Part shown: piece by piece, positions 1-7,858 of the stretch
Position numbering within the stretch: the first letter of the stretch is position 1
How the letters are laid out: every line of letters starts with the position of its first letter
Origin: Catellatospora coxensis
GTDB taxonomy: Bacteria > Actinomycetota > Actinomycetes > Mycobacteriales > Micromonosporaceae
Direction: 5' to 3'
DNA: 51,366 bases
Assembly: GCF_016862635.1 (NCBI RefSeq)
Contig: NZ_BONI01000068.1
Location: 1 to 51,366, forward strand
Program-made: the position numbers and the translations under genes
The notes under the pieces: model-generated
Told to the model about the DNA's origin: nothing
The model's database searches: none
What the model saw: only the letters and a program-made list of their open reading frames with translations

Positions 1-93
1 TCCGCGCTGGCCCTGGACATGGTCGTGGTGGCCGCGCTGGTCATGGCGATCTACCTGCCCCTGCAACGACGGAGCGCCCGTTGGCTGCGCTGA
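1..93 (+). CDS. C-terminal end of an ABC transporter permease (partial)
   Basis: The first 30 codons read through a hydrophobic helix and a basic cytoplasmic tail to a TGA at 91-93; the rest lies outside the window. The next permease gene starts inside it (TTG at 81), so the two are translationally coupled. Paired permeases followed by an ATPase are typical of PotB/PotC-type importers, so this is most likely the first (PotB-like) permease. Family assignment rests on context, because only the last helix is visible. Confidence 0.7.
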   Translation, partial: SALALDMVVVAALVMAIYLPLQRRSARWLR

Positions 94-908
94 CCCGCCG
101 CGCCCGCGCCTGGCACGGCTTCGTGCTGGCCCTGGCCGGGCTCTACTTCGCCGTACCGCTGGTCGCGTCGTTCGTGTTCACCGTCGACGTGCCGGGGCAG
201 GGCCTGACCGGGCAGGCGTACACGCGGATCCTCGGCGCGCCCGGCTTCCTCGACGGGCTCGGGCTGTCGCTGCTGCTGGCCGCCGCGACGATCGTGCTGG
301 TGCTGGCGCTCGTGGTGCCCGCGCTGGTCGCGGTGCGGCTGCGACCCGGCCGGCTCGGCTCGGTCATCGAGGTGCTGTGCACCCTGCCGCTGGTCGTGCC
401 GCCCATCGCGTTCGTCGCCGGGATCGGCTCCATCCTGCGGCTCGGCCCCGAACGGCTCTCCCACACGCCGCTGTACCAGACGTTCCTCGCCGTGCAGGAC
501 GAACGTTTCCCGCTCGCGCTCGTGCTGTCGTACACGGTGCTGGCACTGCCGTTCGTGTTCCGCTCCCTCGACTCGGGCCTGCGCGCCGTCGACGTGCCGA
601 CGCTGACCGAGGCCGCCCGCAGCTGCGGGGCGAGCTGGTGGCAGGTGCTCGTCCGGGTACTGCTGCCCAACCTGCGCAGCTCGCTGGCCGGGGCCGCGTT
701 CCTGACCCTGGCGCTGGTGCTGGGCGAGTACACCATCGCCCGGATCCTGACCTTCGAGACGTTCCCGGTGTGGATCGTCAAGGTCAGCGGCAGCGAGGCG
801 CGGCTGTCGGTCGCGGTGTCGCTGCTCAGCCTCCTGATCACCTGGTTGCTGCTGCTCGCCCTGTCGAGCGCGGGCACCCGGACCACCAAGAACGAGGAAA
901 AACGATGA
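81..908 (+). CDS. ABC transporter permease, PotC/PhnV-like
   Basis: A 275-residue inner-membrane protein with about six hydrophobic segments, starting with the first near residues 11-33. The EAA loop that docks on the ATPase is visible as EAARSCGASWWQ followed by VLLPNLRSSL near residues 177-200. The TTG start at 81 overlaps the preceding permease and the TGA overlaps the ATG of the ATPase (ATGA), so the three are one operon. PotC-type permeases import polyamines, 2-aminoethylphosphonate, thiamine or iron. The substrate cannot be assigned because the binding-protein gene is outside the window. Confidence 0.85.
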   Translation: MAALTRRARAWHGFVLALAGLYFAVPLVASFVFTVDVPGQGLTGQAYTRILGAPGFLDGLGLSLLLAAATIVLVLALVVPALVAVRLRPGRLGSVIEVLCTLPLVVPPIAFVAGIGSILRLGPERLSHTPLYQTFLAVQDERFPLALVLSYTVLALPFVFRSLDSGLRAVDVPTLTEAARSCGASWWQVLVRVLLPNLRSSLAGAAFLTLALVLGEYTIARILTFETFPVWIVKVSGSEARLSVAVSLLSLLITWLLLLALSSAGTRTTKNEEKR

Positions 909-1966
909 CCATGTCGGCGACGAAGCCGGGTGCCGGCGTCGAGTTCCGCGCCCTGCGCCGCACCTTCGGCAGCACCGTCGCGCTGGACGGCCTCGACCTC
1001 ACCATCGCACCGGGCGAGCTGCTCGCCCTGCTCGGCCCGTCCGGCTGCGGCAAGACCACCGCCCTGCGCATGGTCGCCGGGTTCGACCACCCCGACTCCG
1101 GGCAGGTGCTCGTCGACGGGGCCGACATCGTCGGGGTGCCCGCCAACAAGCGCGACGCGGGCATGGTGTTCCAGTCGTACAGCCTGTTCCCGAACCTCAC
1201 CGCCCGCGACAACGTCGCGTTCGGGCCGCGCATCCGCAAGGTCGACGCGGCCACCCGCCGCGCCCGCGCCGACGAGCTGCTCGCGATGGTCGGCCTGCCC
1301 ACCCAGGGCGACCGGTATCCGCACCAGCTCTCCGGCGGGCAGCAGCAGCGGGTGGCGCTCGCGCGGGCGCTGGCGCTGCAGCCCCGGGTGCTGCTGCTCG
1401 ACGAGCCGCTGTCGGCGCTGGACGCGCAGGTGCGGCTCACCCTGCGGGAGGAGATCTCCCGGCTGCAGAAGAACCTCGGCATCACCACGATCTTCGTGAC
1501 CCACGACCAGGAGGAGGCGCTGTCCATGGCCGACCGGGTCGCGGTGCTGCGCGACGGGCGGCTGGAGCAGTGCGCGACACCGGTCGAGCTCTACCACCAC
1601 CCGGCGACCGCGTTCGTGGCCGAGTTCGTCGGCACGATGAACCGCGTGCCGGGACGGCTCACCGGCGAGGGCCGCGTCGAGGTGGCCGGACAGCGACTTC
1701 CGGTGCTGGGTGACGTCCCCGCCGAGAACACGGTCGACGTGCTGATCCGGCCCGAGGACGTTCGCGTCAGCGCGGACGCCGACGGGGCGGCCCGGGTGGT
1801 GACCGTGTCGTTCCTGGGGCCGACCACGCGGCTGTACGTGGAACTTCCGGACGGGGTCGGGGTCAAGGCCGACCTGGCGACCCGCCAGGCCGCGGGCCTA
1901 GGTCCCGGTGCCGCCGTCCGGGTGGAGCTGGCCGAGCACCCGGTGCGGGTGGCCGCGTCACGCTGA
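905..1966 (+). CDS. ABC transporter ATP-binding protein with TOBE domain (PotA/PhnT-like)
   Basis: A 353-residue ATPase. It has Walker A GPSGCGKTT (residues 44-52), a Q-loop in VFQSYSLFPN, signature LSGGQQQR, Walker B VLLLDEP and H-loop VTHDQEEAL. The last ~110 residues look like a TOBE-type regulatory domain. It energises the importer formed by the two upstream permeases. The start at 905 overlaps the permease stop and has a GAGGA ribosome-binding site; ATG 911 is a weaker alternative. A perfect hairpin after the stop closes the operon. The polyamine, aminophosphonate, iron and thiamine branches cannot be separated from the sequence alone. Confidence 0.92.
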   Translation: MTMSATKPGAGVEFRALRRTFGSTVALDGLDLTIAPGELLALLGPSGCGKTTALRMVAGFDHPDSGQVLVDGADIVGVPANKRDAGMVFQSYSLFPNLTARDNVAFGPRIRKVDAATRRARADELLAMVGLPTQGDRYPHQLSGGQQQRVALARALALQPRVLLLDEPLSALDAQVRLTLREEISRLQKNLGITTIFVTHDQEEALSMADRVAVLRDGRLEQCATPVELYHHPATAFVAEFVGTMNRVPGRLTGEGRVEVAGQRLPVLGDVPAENTVDVLIRPEDVRVSADADGAARVVTVSFLGPTTRLYVELPDGVGVKADLATRQAAGLGPGAAVRVELAEHPVRVAASR

Positions 1967-1977
1967 CGTCGCGAGCG

Positions 1978-2013
1978 GGCACGGCAACGCTCTGGAGCGG
2001 CCGTTGCCGTGCC
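1978..2013 (+). terminator. Hairpin terminator after ABC importer operon
   Basis: Perfect 12-bp stem GGCACGGCAACG / CGTTGCCGTGCC with a 12-nt loop, starting 12 nt after the ATPase stop. It has no U-tract, which is usual for actinomycete terminators. Confidence 0.75.
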
Positions 2014-2090
2014 TCCCGGTGCCACCGCTTGTCGTCGGACCCGCACCGTAGTCTGCGTGGCCTCGGTCCGGTGGATTACTGGGAGTGGTG

Positions 2091-2846
2091 ATGGGCGCGA
2101 AGACCGCGTTGCTGGCGTTCGCGGACGGGGACGTCCGTGCGGCCCTACGGGGCGCGGCACCTGCCGGGCAGGCGGAGGCGGAACGGGCGGTGCGCCGGAT
2201 CCACCCCGGCCATCAGGTCGAATTCGACGACGAGACCACTCTCGACGCCACCTACCCCGCCGACGACGTCACCAACGTGACCGTACTGGCCGGTGCGGAG
2301 ATCTTCTGCGACCGCCGGCTCGTCCTCGACCGGCCGTCGGAACTGCCCGAGCATGTGCTCGCCCTGGGTGCGGGCCGGCGGATCGTCATGCACGGCATGC
2401 ACTCGGTCGTCGACTGGCTCTGCTTCGCGGTCTGGGAGGACGGCCGGCTGGTCCGGTCGCTGAGCCTGTCGCCGGACAGCGGCATCATGGAGAACATCGG
2501 CGAGCCGTACGCGTTCGAGCTGCCGTACTGGGCCGGCGAGCACCCGGTCGAACCCTGGCCGGGCGAGGACGACGAGCCCTACCCGCTGCCGTTCCACCCG
2601 CTTGAACTGGGCGAAGAGGCGCTGCGGGAGCTGTTCGGCTTCGTCCTCGAAGGGTACCCGGAACCGGACGACCTCGACGTGGAGTCCGTGCCCATGTTCG
2701 GTTTCCAGGTCACCGATCCCACCGGGGCCGAGCAGGCCGCCCGGGAGGCCATGTACGCACAGATCAGCGCGTCGATGGGGCCGCCGAGACTGTTCCGGAT
2801 GGGATCGGACGGCCGGATGCACGAGGTCGGCCTCGACGAGCTCTGA
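2091..2846 (+). CDS. DUF6928-like hypothetical protein
   Basis: A 251-residue soluble acidic protein beginning MGAKTALLAFADGD, a start I associate with the actinobacterial DUF6928 family. It has no signal peptide or membrane segment and no catalytic motif that I recognise. A conserved-looking core (MHGMHSVVDWLCFAVWEDGRLVRSLSLSPD) precedes a Pro/Glu-rich stretch. ATG 2091 is chosen over GTG 2085 because GGGAG lies 5 nt upstream. It is monocistronic, between two hairpins. Function unknown; the family name is from memory and of moderate certainty. Confidence 0.75.
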   Translation: MGAKTALLAFADGDVRAALRGAAPAGQAEAERAVRRIHPGHQVEFDDETTLDATYPADDVTNVTVLAGAEIFCDRRLVLDRPSELPEHVLALGAGRRIVMHGMHSVVDWLCFAVWEDGRLVRSLSLSPDSGIMENIGEPYAFELPYWAGEHPVEPWPGEDDEPYPLPFHPLELGEEALRELFGFVLEGYPEPDDLDVESVPMFGFQVTDPTGAEQAAREAMYAQISASMGPPRLFRMGSDGRMHEVGLDEL

Positions 2847-2854
2847 GCACCCGA

Positions 2855-2890
2855 CGTGCCGGTGGCCGCCATCGGGCTGCCACCGGCACG
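2855..2890. terminator. Bidirectional terminator between convergent genes
   Basis: Perfect 12-bp stem CGTGCCGGTGGC / GCCACCGGCACG with a 12-nt loop. It fills the gap between the convergent genes ending at 2846 (+) and 2900 (-). Confidence 0.75.
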
Positions 2891-2899
2891 GTGCACAGA

Positions 2900-3493
2900 T
2901 CAGGGCAGGGTGTACTTGACCTGGTAGGAGCCGCCGTCGCCGACGTAGTACGCCCAGCCGCCGATGCTGCTGCTGGCCGTGGCGACCATGTCGTCGTTGG
3001 ACAGGTAGGTCGCGGTCGTGTTGCGCAGTGCGGCCCGCATCTCCGAGATCAGCGTGGTCGTTGGCTTCCAGAACGACAGCTGGTACTGGTTGTACATGTT
3101 GGTGCCGATGTCCTGGAGCTCAGCGGCGTTGAGGTCGTTGTCGTAGTCCTCCTCCACCATCAGCGAGATGAGCCGCCAGCTGCTGCTGCTCACACCGCTG
3201 ACGATCGAGGCGTTCGGGCTGTAGGAGTCGCCGGTGGCGATCTCGGCGTCCCAGCCGCCGGGGCCCCACTTGCCGAAGGCCGTGGCGCCCGGGTTGGTCG
3301 TGCTGGCGGCGAAGACCAGGAAGTACGGGCTGTCGTCGCCGATCTCGTCGGTCTCCTCGTTGCAGATGACGGTCGCGACCTTCAGCGTGGTGGCGGCCTG
3401 CGCCGGAGTGCCGACGGCGAGACCCGCGGCGAGCGCGACGCCGGTCAGCGCGCCGAGCGCGCCGAGCCTGCGCAGGAGGGAGATGGTCTGCAT
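2900..3493 (-). CDS. Secreted hypothetical protein
   Basis: A 197-residue protein with a clear Sec signal: RR at residues 8-9, a hydrophobic Leu/Ala/Gly core, and an AQA|A cleavage site near residue 33. The mature part of about 164 residues is rich in Ser, Thr, Asn and Tyr and has a single cysteine in VICNEETDEIGDDSPYF. DDSPYFLVFAA is followed by alternating polar/hydrophobic strands, suggesting a small beta domain. I recognise no enzyme motif. It is convergent with the DUF6928-like gene and has its own upstream region (3494-3638). Confidence 0.8.
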   Translation of the reverse strand: MQTISLLRRLGALGALTGVALAAGLAVGTPAQAATTLKVATVICNEETDEIGDDSPYFLVFAASTTNPGATAFGKWGPGGWDAEIATGDSYSPNASIVSGVSSSSWRLISLMVEEDYDNDLNAAELQDIGTNMYNQYQLSFWKPTTTLISEMRAALRNTTATYLSNDDMVATASSSIGGWAYYVGDGGSYQVKYTLP

Positions 3494-3588
3494 GGGGGAC
3501 TCCGTTCCGCCGCGGGCCGGGTGGACCTCGCGGCTGCTGTGCGGGGAACGGGCCGGTGGTCCCGGCCGCTGGGGGCAGCGAACGCGAC

Positions 3589-3621
3589 CGGGGTTGTGAC
3601 GGGGTTGTGTCCGGGTTGTCG
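3589..3621. repeat. Three tandem copies of an 11-nt G-rich unit
   Basis: Units CGGGGTTGTGA, CGGGGTTGTGT and CCGGGTTGTCG lie back to back just downstream of the poxB-like stop and upstream of the secreted-protein start (both genes leftward). It could be slippage-derived or part of the promoter of the gene at 3493. No function can be assigned. Confidence 0.6.
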
Positions 3622-3638
3622 TGCAGGTCAGCGGCCGG

Positions 3639-5375
3639 TCATTCGGTGTCGAGGTCGCGCAGGTTCGTCTTGGCCAGCTCGACGATCTCGGAGCCGCGCC
3701 CGGACAGGATGGTCCTGGTGGCGTACAGCGTGAAGCCCTTGATCTGGCCGAAGGTGAGCTTGGGCGGCAGGGACAGCTCCTGCCGCGCGGTGCGCACGTC
3801 GAGCAGCGCCGGGCCGGGATGCGCGAACGCGGCCCGCACGGCGTCCTCCAGGTCGCCCGCCTTGTCGACGCGGGCCCCGAACAGACCGGCGGCCTCGGCC
3901 ATCGCGGCGAAGTCGGGGTTGTCCAGCTCGGTGGCGAAGGTGACGAAGCCCGCGGCCTTCATCTCCAGTTCCACGAACGACAGCGCACCGTTGTTGTACA
4001 CCACCACCTTCACCGGCAGCCGTAGCTGGCGCAGCGTGATCAGCTCGCCGAGCAGCATCGCCAGCCCGCCGTCGCCGGACAGCGAGACGACCTGGCGGGC
4101 GGGGTGTTCGGCCTGCGCGCCGATGGCCTGCGGCAGCGCGTTGGCCATGGACCCGTGGTTGAACGAGCCGATGAGCCGGCGGCGGCCGTTCATGTGCAGG
4201 TAGCGGGCGGCCCAGATGCAGGGCGTGCCGACGTCGGCGGTGAAGATCGCGTCGTCGGCGGCGAGCCGGTCGATGACCGCGGTGACGTGCTGCGGGTGCA
4301 GCGGCGAGTCGTCGGCGGCGGACTCGGCGAGCCGGTCGAGCTTGGCGCGGGCCCGCCGGTAGTGGGCGGTCATCCGGTCCAGGTGCGCCGAGTCCGCCTT
4401 GGCCGTGAGCCTCGGCAGCAGGGCGTCGACCGTGTCGCGGACCGTGCCGACGAGCGGCACGTCGACGGGCACCCGGCGGCCGATCTGCTCCCCGCGCACG
4501 TCCACCTGCACCACCGGCACGCCCTCGGGATAGAACTGGCGGTAGGGGAAGTCCGTGCCGAGCATGAGCAGCGCGTCGCAGTGCTCCATCGCCCGGTAAC
4601 CGGAGCTGAAGCCGATCAGCCCCGTCATGCCCACGTCGTACGGGTTGTCGTACTCGACGAACTCCTTGCCGCGGAACGCGTGCACGACCGGAGCCTGCAG
4701 CGCCCCGGCGACCGCGAGCAGCCGGTCGTGCGCTCCGGCGCAGCCCGCCCCGGCGAGGACGGTGACCCGCTCGGCGGTGTTCAGCACCGCCGCCGCCGCG
4801 TCGAGCGAAGCGTCGTCGGGTCGCACCAGCGGCGTCACGGGGCGGATCGCCAGCGGCTCGGCGTCGTCCGGCGCGTCGGCGAGGAACACCTCGCCGGGCA
4901 CCACGACGACGGCGACCCCGCCGCGGGCCAGCGCGGTGCGCAGCGCGGTCGCCAGCACCTGCGGCAGCTGGCCGGGGACGCTGACCAGCTCGCGGTAGAC
5001 GGAGCACTCGCGGAACAGCTCCTGCGGGTGCGTCTCCTGGAAGTAGCCGGAGCCGATCTCGTCGCGCGGGATCTGCGCGGCGATCGCCAGCACGGGGACG
5101 CGGCTGCGGTTCGCGTCGAACAGGCCGTTGATCAGGTGCAGGTTGCCCGGTCCGCAGCTGCCCGCGCAGACCGCCAGCTCGCCGGTCACGGCGGCCTCGC
5201 CCGCGGCGGCGAACGCGGCGGCCTCCTCGTGGCGTACGTGCTGCCAGGTGATCCCGCCGTCGCGGCGCAGCGCGTCGGTGAGCCCGTTGAGCGAGTCGCC
5301 GGGCACCCCGTACATGCGGCGCACCCCGGACGCCTGCAACGTCGCGACCATCAGGTCGGCCACCGTGCGTGCCAT
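3639..5375 (-). CDS. poxB: Pyruvate dehydrogenase (quinone), PoxB-type
   Basis: A 578-residue ThDP- and FAD-dependent enzyme expected to convert pyruvate to acetate and CO2, passing electrons to membrane quinone. The N-terminal ThDP domain has GVPGDSLNGL and the catalytic glutamate in RHEEAAAFAA (around residue 50). GSCGPGNLHLINGLFD and GSGYFQETHPQELFREC closely match my memory of E. coli PoxB. The C-terminal domain has the ThDP/Mg motif starting at GDGG and ends in the conserved RTILSGRGSEIVELAKTN. ATG 5375 gives the PoxB N-terminus with a GGGGGCG site upstream; ATGs at 5387 and 5396 are alternatives. Monocistronic. Lactonase- or acetolactate-type relatives are less likely. Confidence 0.92.
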   Translation of the reverse strand: MARTVADLMVATLQASGVRRMYGVPGDSLNGLTDALRRDGGITWQHVRHEEAAAFAAAGEAAVTGELAVCAGSCGPGNLHLINGLFDANRSRVPVLAIAAQIPRDEIGSGYFQETHPQELFRECSVYRELVSVPGQLPQVLATALRTALARGGVAVVVVPGEVFLADAPDDAEPLAIRPVTPLVRPDDASLDAAAAVLNTAERVTVLAGAGCAGAHDRLLAVAGALQAPVVHAFRGKEFVEYDNPYDVGMTGLIGFSSGYRAMEHCDALLMLGTDFPYRQFYPEGVPVVQVDVRGEQIGRRVPVDVPLVGTVRDTVDALLPRLTAKADSAHLDRMTAHYRRARAKLDRLAESAADDSPLHPQHVTAVIDRLAADDAIFTADVGTPCIWAARYLHMNGRRRLIGSFNHGSMANALPQAIGAQAEHPARQVVSLSGDGGLAMLLGELITLRQLRLPVKVVVYNNGALSFVELEMKAAGFVTFATELDNPDFAAMAEAAGLFGARVDKAGDLEDAVRAAFAHPGPALLDVRTARQELSLPPKLTFGQIKGFTLYATRTILSGRGSEIVELAKTNLRDLDTE

Positions 5376-5488
5376 CGTCGCCCCCATCGCCGGCATGGAC
5401 GTGGTATCGGTCCCGGTTGCGCAGGCCGACGGGGGCTCGCACCATTATCGCCCGCGATGGGCGCGGTGTGCTGCGGAAAGAGCGAGGT

Positions 5489-5947
5489 TCAGGCGAAGTA
5501 CTCCGACATCAGCTGGTCCACCCACTCGGGCTGCCGGACGTCGCGCGGGACGAACTGGCGCATGACGGGTTTGAGGTCCAGGACCGGGGTGCCGTCGATC
5601 GCGTCGAGCCCGCGGACCCGCAGCTCGCGGCCGTCGACCGCGACGATCTCGGCCACGGTGCAGCCGATGCGGTTGGGCCGCCGCGGCCCGCGGTCGGCGA
5701 ACACGCCGACCTCGGGCAGGTCGGCGCGGCCGCGCGGGCGCAGCGGACTGCCGTAGTCCTCGCGTTCGGCCAGGCGGTCGAAGAAGAAGAGGACCTCGAC
5801 GTGCGAGAAGTCGGCCAGGCCGGTCAGGCCGGCGTCGCCGAATCGCGCGTCGACCACGATCGTGCTCTCCTCGCCACCCCAGTGGTCGGAGTTCTGCGGG
5901 TCGGTCCGTGCGTTGTGGACCGTGCCCACCGGGGTCATGTCGATCAT
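5489..5947 (-). CDS. TrmO/TsaA-like SAM-dependent methyltransferase family protein
   Basis: A 152-residue single-domain protein of the TsaA/YaeB fold. Visible are PVGTVHNAR near the N-terminus, ADFSHVEVLFFFDRL (the usual 'L.gf.H..vlf.f' segment) and VGVFADRGPRRPNRIGCTVAEIVAVDGREL (family core 'R.P.RPNpIG'). E. coli TrmO N6-methylates threonylcarbamoyl-A37 in tRNA; actinomycete single-domain members are unproven and may have other targets. The start at 5947 is supported by GGGAGCAG upstream; the longer frame to 6073 lacks such a site. Confidence 0.82.
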   Translation of the reverse strand: MIDMTPVGTVHNARTDPQNSDHWGGEESTIVVDARFGDAGLTGLADFSHVEVLFFFDRLAEREDYGSPLRPRGRADLPEVGVFADRGPRRPNRIGCTVAEIVAVDGRELRVRGLDAIDGTPVLDLKPVMRQFVPRDVRQPEWVDQLMSEYFA

Positions 5948-6083
5948 CGTCTGCTCCCGAAGTGGTGATACTCGTCGCCGGGGTGCCGGTGCGCGCCCGA
6001 AATGCAGAACACCGCGATGATCGTGGGAGATTCCCGATAATCCGATCATTCCCAGGCAGCCGGCGGGCCGCAACCGGTCCGGA

Positions 6084-6641
6084 CTACGGTTGCCAGTCGC
6101 GCCGGAGCAGGCCGTAGACCCACGAGTCGGAGACGTCGCCGTTGACGATGCAGTCTTCGCGCAACGTGCCCTCGCGTACGAAGCCGAGCTTCTCCAGCAC
6201 CCGGGCGGATGCCACGTTGCGGGTGTCCGCCTCCGCCTGGACGCGGTTGAGGTCCAGCGTTTCGTACGCCCAGCCCAGCAGGGCGCGCCCGGCCTCCGTC
6301 GCGTACCCGTGGCCCCATGCCGCCTCGCCGAAGCAGTAGCCCAGCGACGCGCTGCGGTAGTCCGGATTCCACCGGTTCAGGGTGCACCAGCCGAGGAAGG
6401 CGCCGTCCGCGCCGCGCTCCACGGCCAGCCGTGCTCCGGTGCCCTCCTCGGCCAGCTGCCGGCAGACCGCGAGGAAGCGCGCGGCGCGCGCGGGTTCGGT
6501 CCACGGCGGCGAGTCCCAGTAGCGCAGCACGTGGGCGTTGCTGTGCAGCGCGAAGAGGTCGTCCGCGTCCGCGTCGTCGAAGGGACGCAGGCGCAGGCGG
6601 GCGGTGTGCAGGGTGGGGGTGGGCAGCGACATGCGGGTCAT
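6084..6641 (-). CDS. GNAT acetyltransferase, RimJ/RimL type
   Basis: A 185-residue acetyl-CoA N-acyltransferase. The N-terminal TARLRLRPFDDADADDLFALHSN is typical of the RimJ/RimL (Acetyltransf_3) branch. The acetyl-CoA pyrophosphate loop is in GYATEAGRALLGWAYETLDLNRVQAEAD, followed by NVASARVLEKLGFVREGTLRED. The start at 6641 has an excellent site (GGAAGGAAC directly upstream); the longer frame to 6827 would read through the promoter of the divergent secreted-protein gene. The acceptor may be a protein N-terminus, an antibiotic or a small amine; this cannot be decided here. Confidence 0.9.
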   Translation of the reverse strand: MTRMSLPTPTLHTARLRLRPFDDADADDLFALHSNAHVLRYWDSPPWTEPARAARFLAVCRQLAEEGTGARLAVERGADGAFLGWCTLNRWNPDYRSASLGYCFGEAAWGHGYATEAGRALLGWAYETLDLNRVQAEADTRNVASARVLEKLGFVREGTLREDCIVNGDVSDSWVYGLLRRDWQP

Positions 6642-6758
6642 GTTCCTTCCGCGATCGGGGTCGATCAACCAGACATCTGATGCCCGCCGCTCGCAACGGG
6701 TTTTCCTGGCGCTCGACAACCGCGCGGGTGGGAATGTCTGTCTACTGTGGTCGGAGGT

Positions 6759-6781
6759 TCCCGGCGGAGATGCCGCCGGGA
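6759..6781 (+). promoter_or_regulatory. Hairpin in 5' leader of secreted protein gene
   Basis: Perfect 9-bp stem TCCCGGCGG / CCGCCGGGA with loop AGATG, ending 21 nt before the GTG start at 6803. It may stabilise the leader or affect ribosome access. Confidence 0.45.
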
Positions 6782-6802
6782 CCATTACGAAACGGGGTAA
6801 AC

Positions 6803-7207
6803 GTGTCCACCCTTCGGACCAAAGCATTCCGGGCGCTCGGTGTCGCCGGTGTCGCGCTCGCCACGACGCTGCTCGTGCACGAGGTCGCGCTCGCGGGCAC
6901 CGCGCAGACGCCGGTCGGCCAGCTGACCAGCAGCCTGGAGGGCTGCAACGACCACGGTGGGGAGGTGCTGGTCGTGCTGACCGGCGGACAGCCCAACACG
7001 GTGTACAGCGCGAGCACCGCCCGTGGTTTCCACCACGACGACACCTTCACCACCGACGCGAGCGGCAACGGCCAGGGCTACTTCCACAACGCGTGGGCCG
7101 ACGTCGACCCGCACTGGTCCGGCCAGGCTGTCATCACGGTCACCGGGAACGGTCAGACCGGCACCGTGACGGTGCAGATCGACTGCCTGGACCCGAAGGG
7201 CGAGTAG
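6803..7207 (+). CDS. Small secreted hypothetical protein
   Basis: A 134-residue protein with an N-terminal signal (basic start, hydrophobic residues 11-30, cleavage near ALA-GTA at ~31). The mature domain of ~100 residues contains two cysteines (LEGCNDHGG and QIDCLD) that could form one disulfide, and alternating strands ending in GQAVITVTGNGQTGTVTVQ. The start is the GTG at 6803, the only one that gives a signal peptide; the frame upstream lacks one. The Shine-Dalgarno site is weak (GGGG). No known family recognised. Confidence 0.72.
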   Translation: MSTLRTKAFRALGVAGVALATTLLVHEVALAGTAQTPVGQLTSSLEGCNDHGGEVLVVLTGGQPNTVYSASTARGFHHDDTFTTDASGNGQGYFHNAWADVDPHWSGQAVITVTGNGQTGTVTVQIDCLDPKGE

Positions 7208-7247
7208 GCTCCGCCGCGCGGGTCCTGCCGGCCGCGCCGACGGAAGG

Positions 7248-7290
7248 AACGTCCGCTGACAGGGGCCGAGGCTGCCTGCCGGCGGACGTT
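7248..7290 (+). terminator. Putative terminator after secreted protein gene
   Basis: Inverted repeat AACGTCCGC / GCGGACGTT (9 bp, perfect) with a 25-nt loop that is itself GC-rich, 41 nt after the stop at 7207. Confidence 0.5.
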
Positions 7291-7292
7291 TC

Positions 7293-7825
7293 GCGTCGGT
7301 CGCGATCGAGGCGCTGTACGCGGACAGCCCGGGGGCCGACGCGGCCAACGCCCTGCACGGGTAGGTGTCCCGGCTGCGGCGTGTGCTGCACGGCACCGGG
7401 GCCCTGCGGCGCGCCACGGAGAGGCGCTGGTCACGGTCGGCGGCGGCGAGGACGCGGGCCTGGCCCGCCTGAAGGCCCTGCGCGGACTGGGCTGGGTCGC
7501 CGCGTTCACCGGCCGCGCCGAGGAAGCCGCCCGGCACCACCGCGCCGCCCTCGGCGAAGCGGTCGGGCGGGGCAACTACCTGCTCGCCGCGGACGCGGTC
7601 GCCGGCCTCGCCGGTGCCGCCCTGCAGGCCGGGGACGGCGTACGGGCGGCACGGCTGCTCGGTGCGGCCCGCGCCGTGCACGGCGGGCGGCTGGCTCCGG
7701 GCTCGGACATGATGCGGGTGGCACGGGCGACGCTGGAGTTGATCGGCTCGGCGACGTACACGGACGCGGTCGCCGACGGCCAGGCGCTGAGCCGGGCGGA
7801 GGCGCTGGCGGTGGCCACGGGTTGA
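7293..7825 (+). pseudogene. Remnant of a SARP/AfsR-family transcriptional regulator
   Basis: Two pieces of a SARP-type activator remain. The frame from 7293 reads AIEALYADSPGADAANALHG, a TAG at 7362-7364, then VSRLRRVL: the DNA-binding winged-helix region, with the stop where the family usually has Gln (CAG>TAG). The frame then shifts, and from about 7466 to the TGA at 7823-7825 it reads a TPR-like C-terminal end (WVAAFTGRAEEAARHHRAALGEA ... AARLLGAARAVHGG ... ALSRAEALAVATG). Intact SARP-AfsR proteins run to 600-1000 residues, so the BTAD/NB-ARC middle is deleted. The disabled regulator is not adjacent to a biosynthetic cluster here. Confidence 0.75.
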
Positions 7826-7858
7826 CCTCGCCCCAAGGGCACGCCGCAGACTGGCCGG

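Noticed and set aside
5997-6060. Dyad ATGATCG...CGATCAT between the TrmO-like and GNAT genes
   Set aside because: Only 7-bp arms separated by about 20 nt; not distinguishable from chance in this context.
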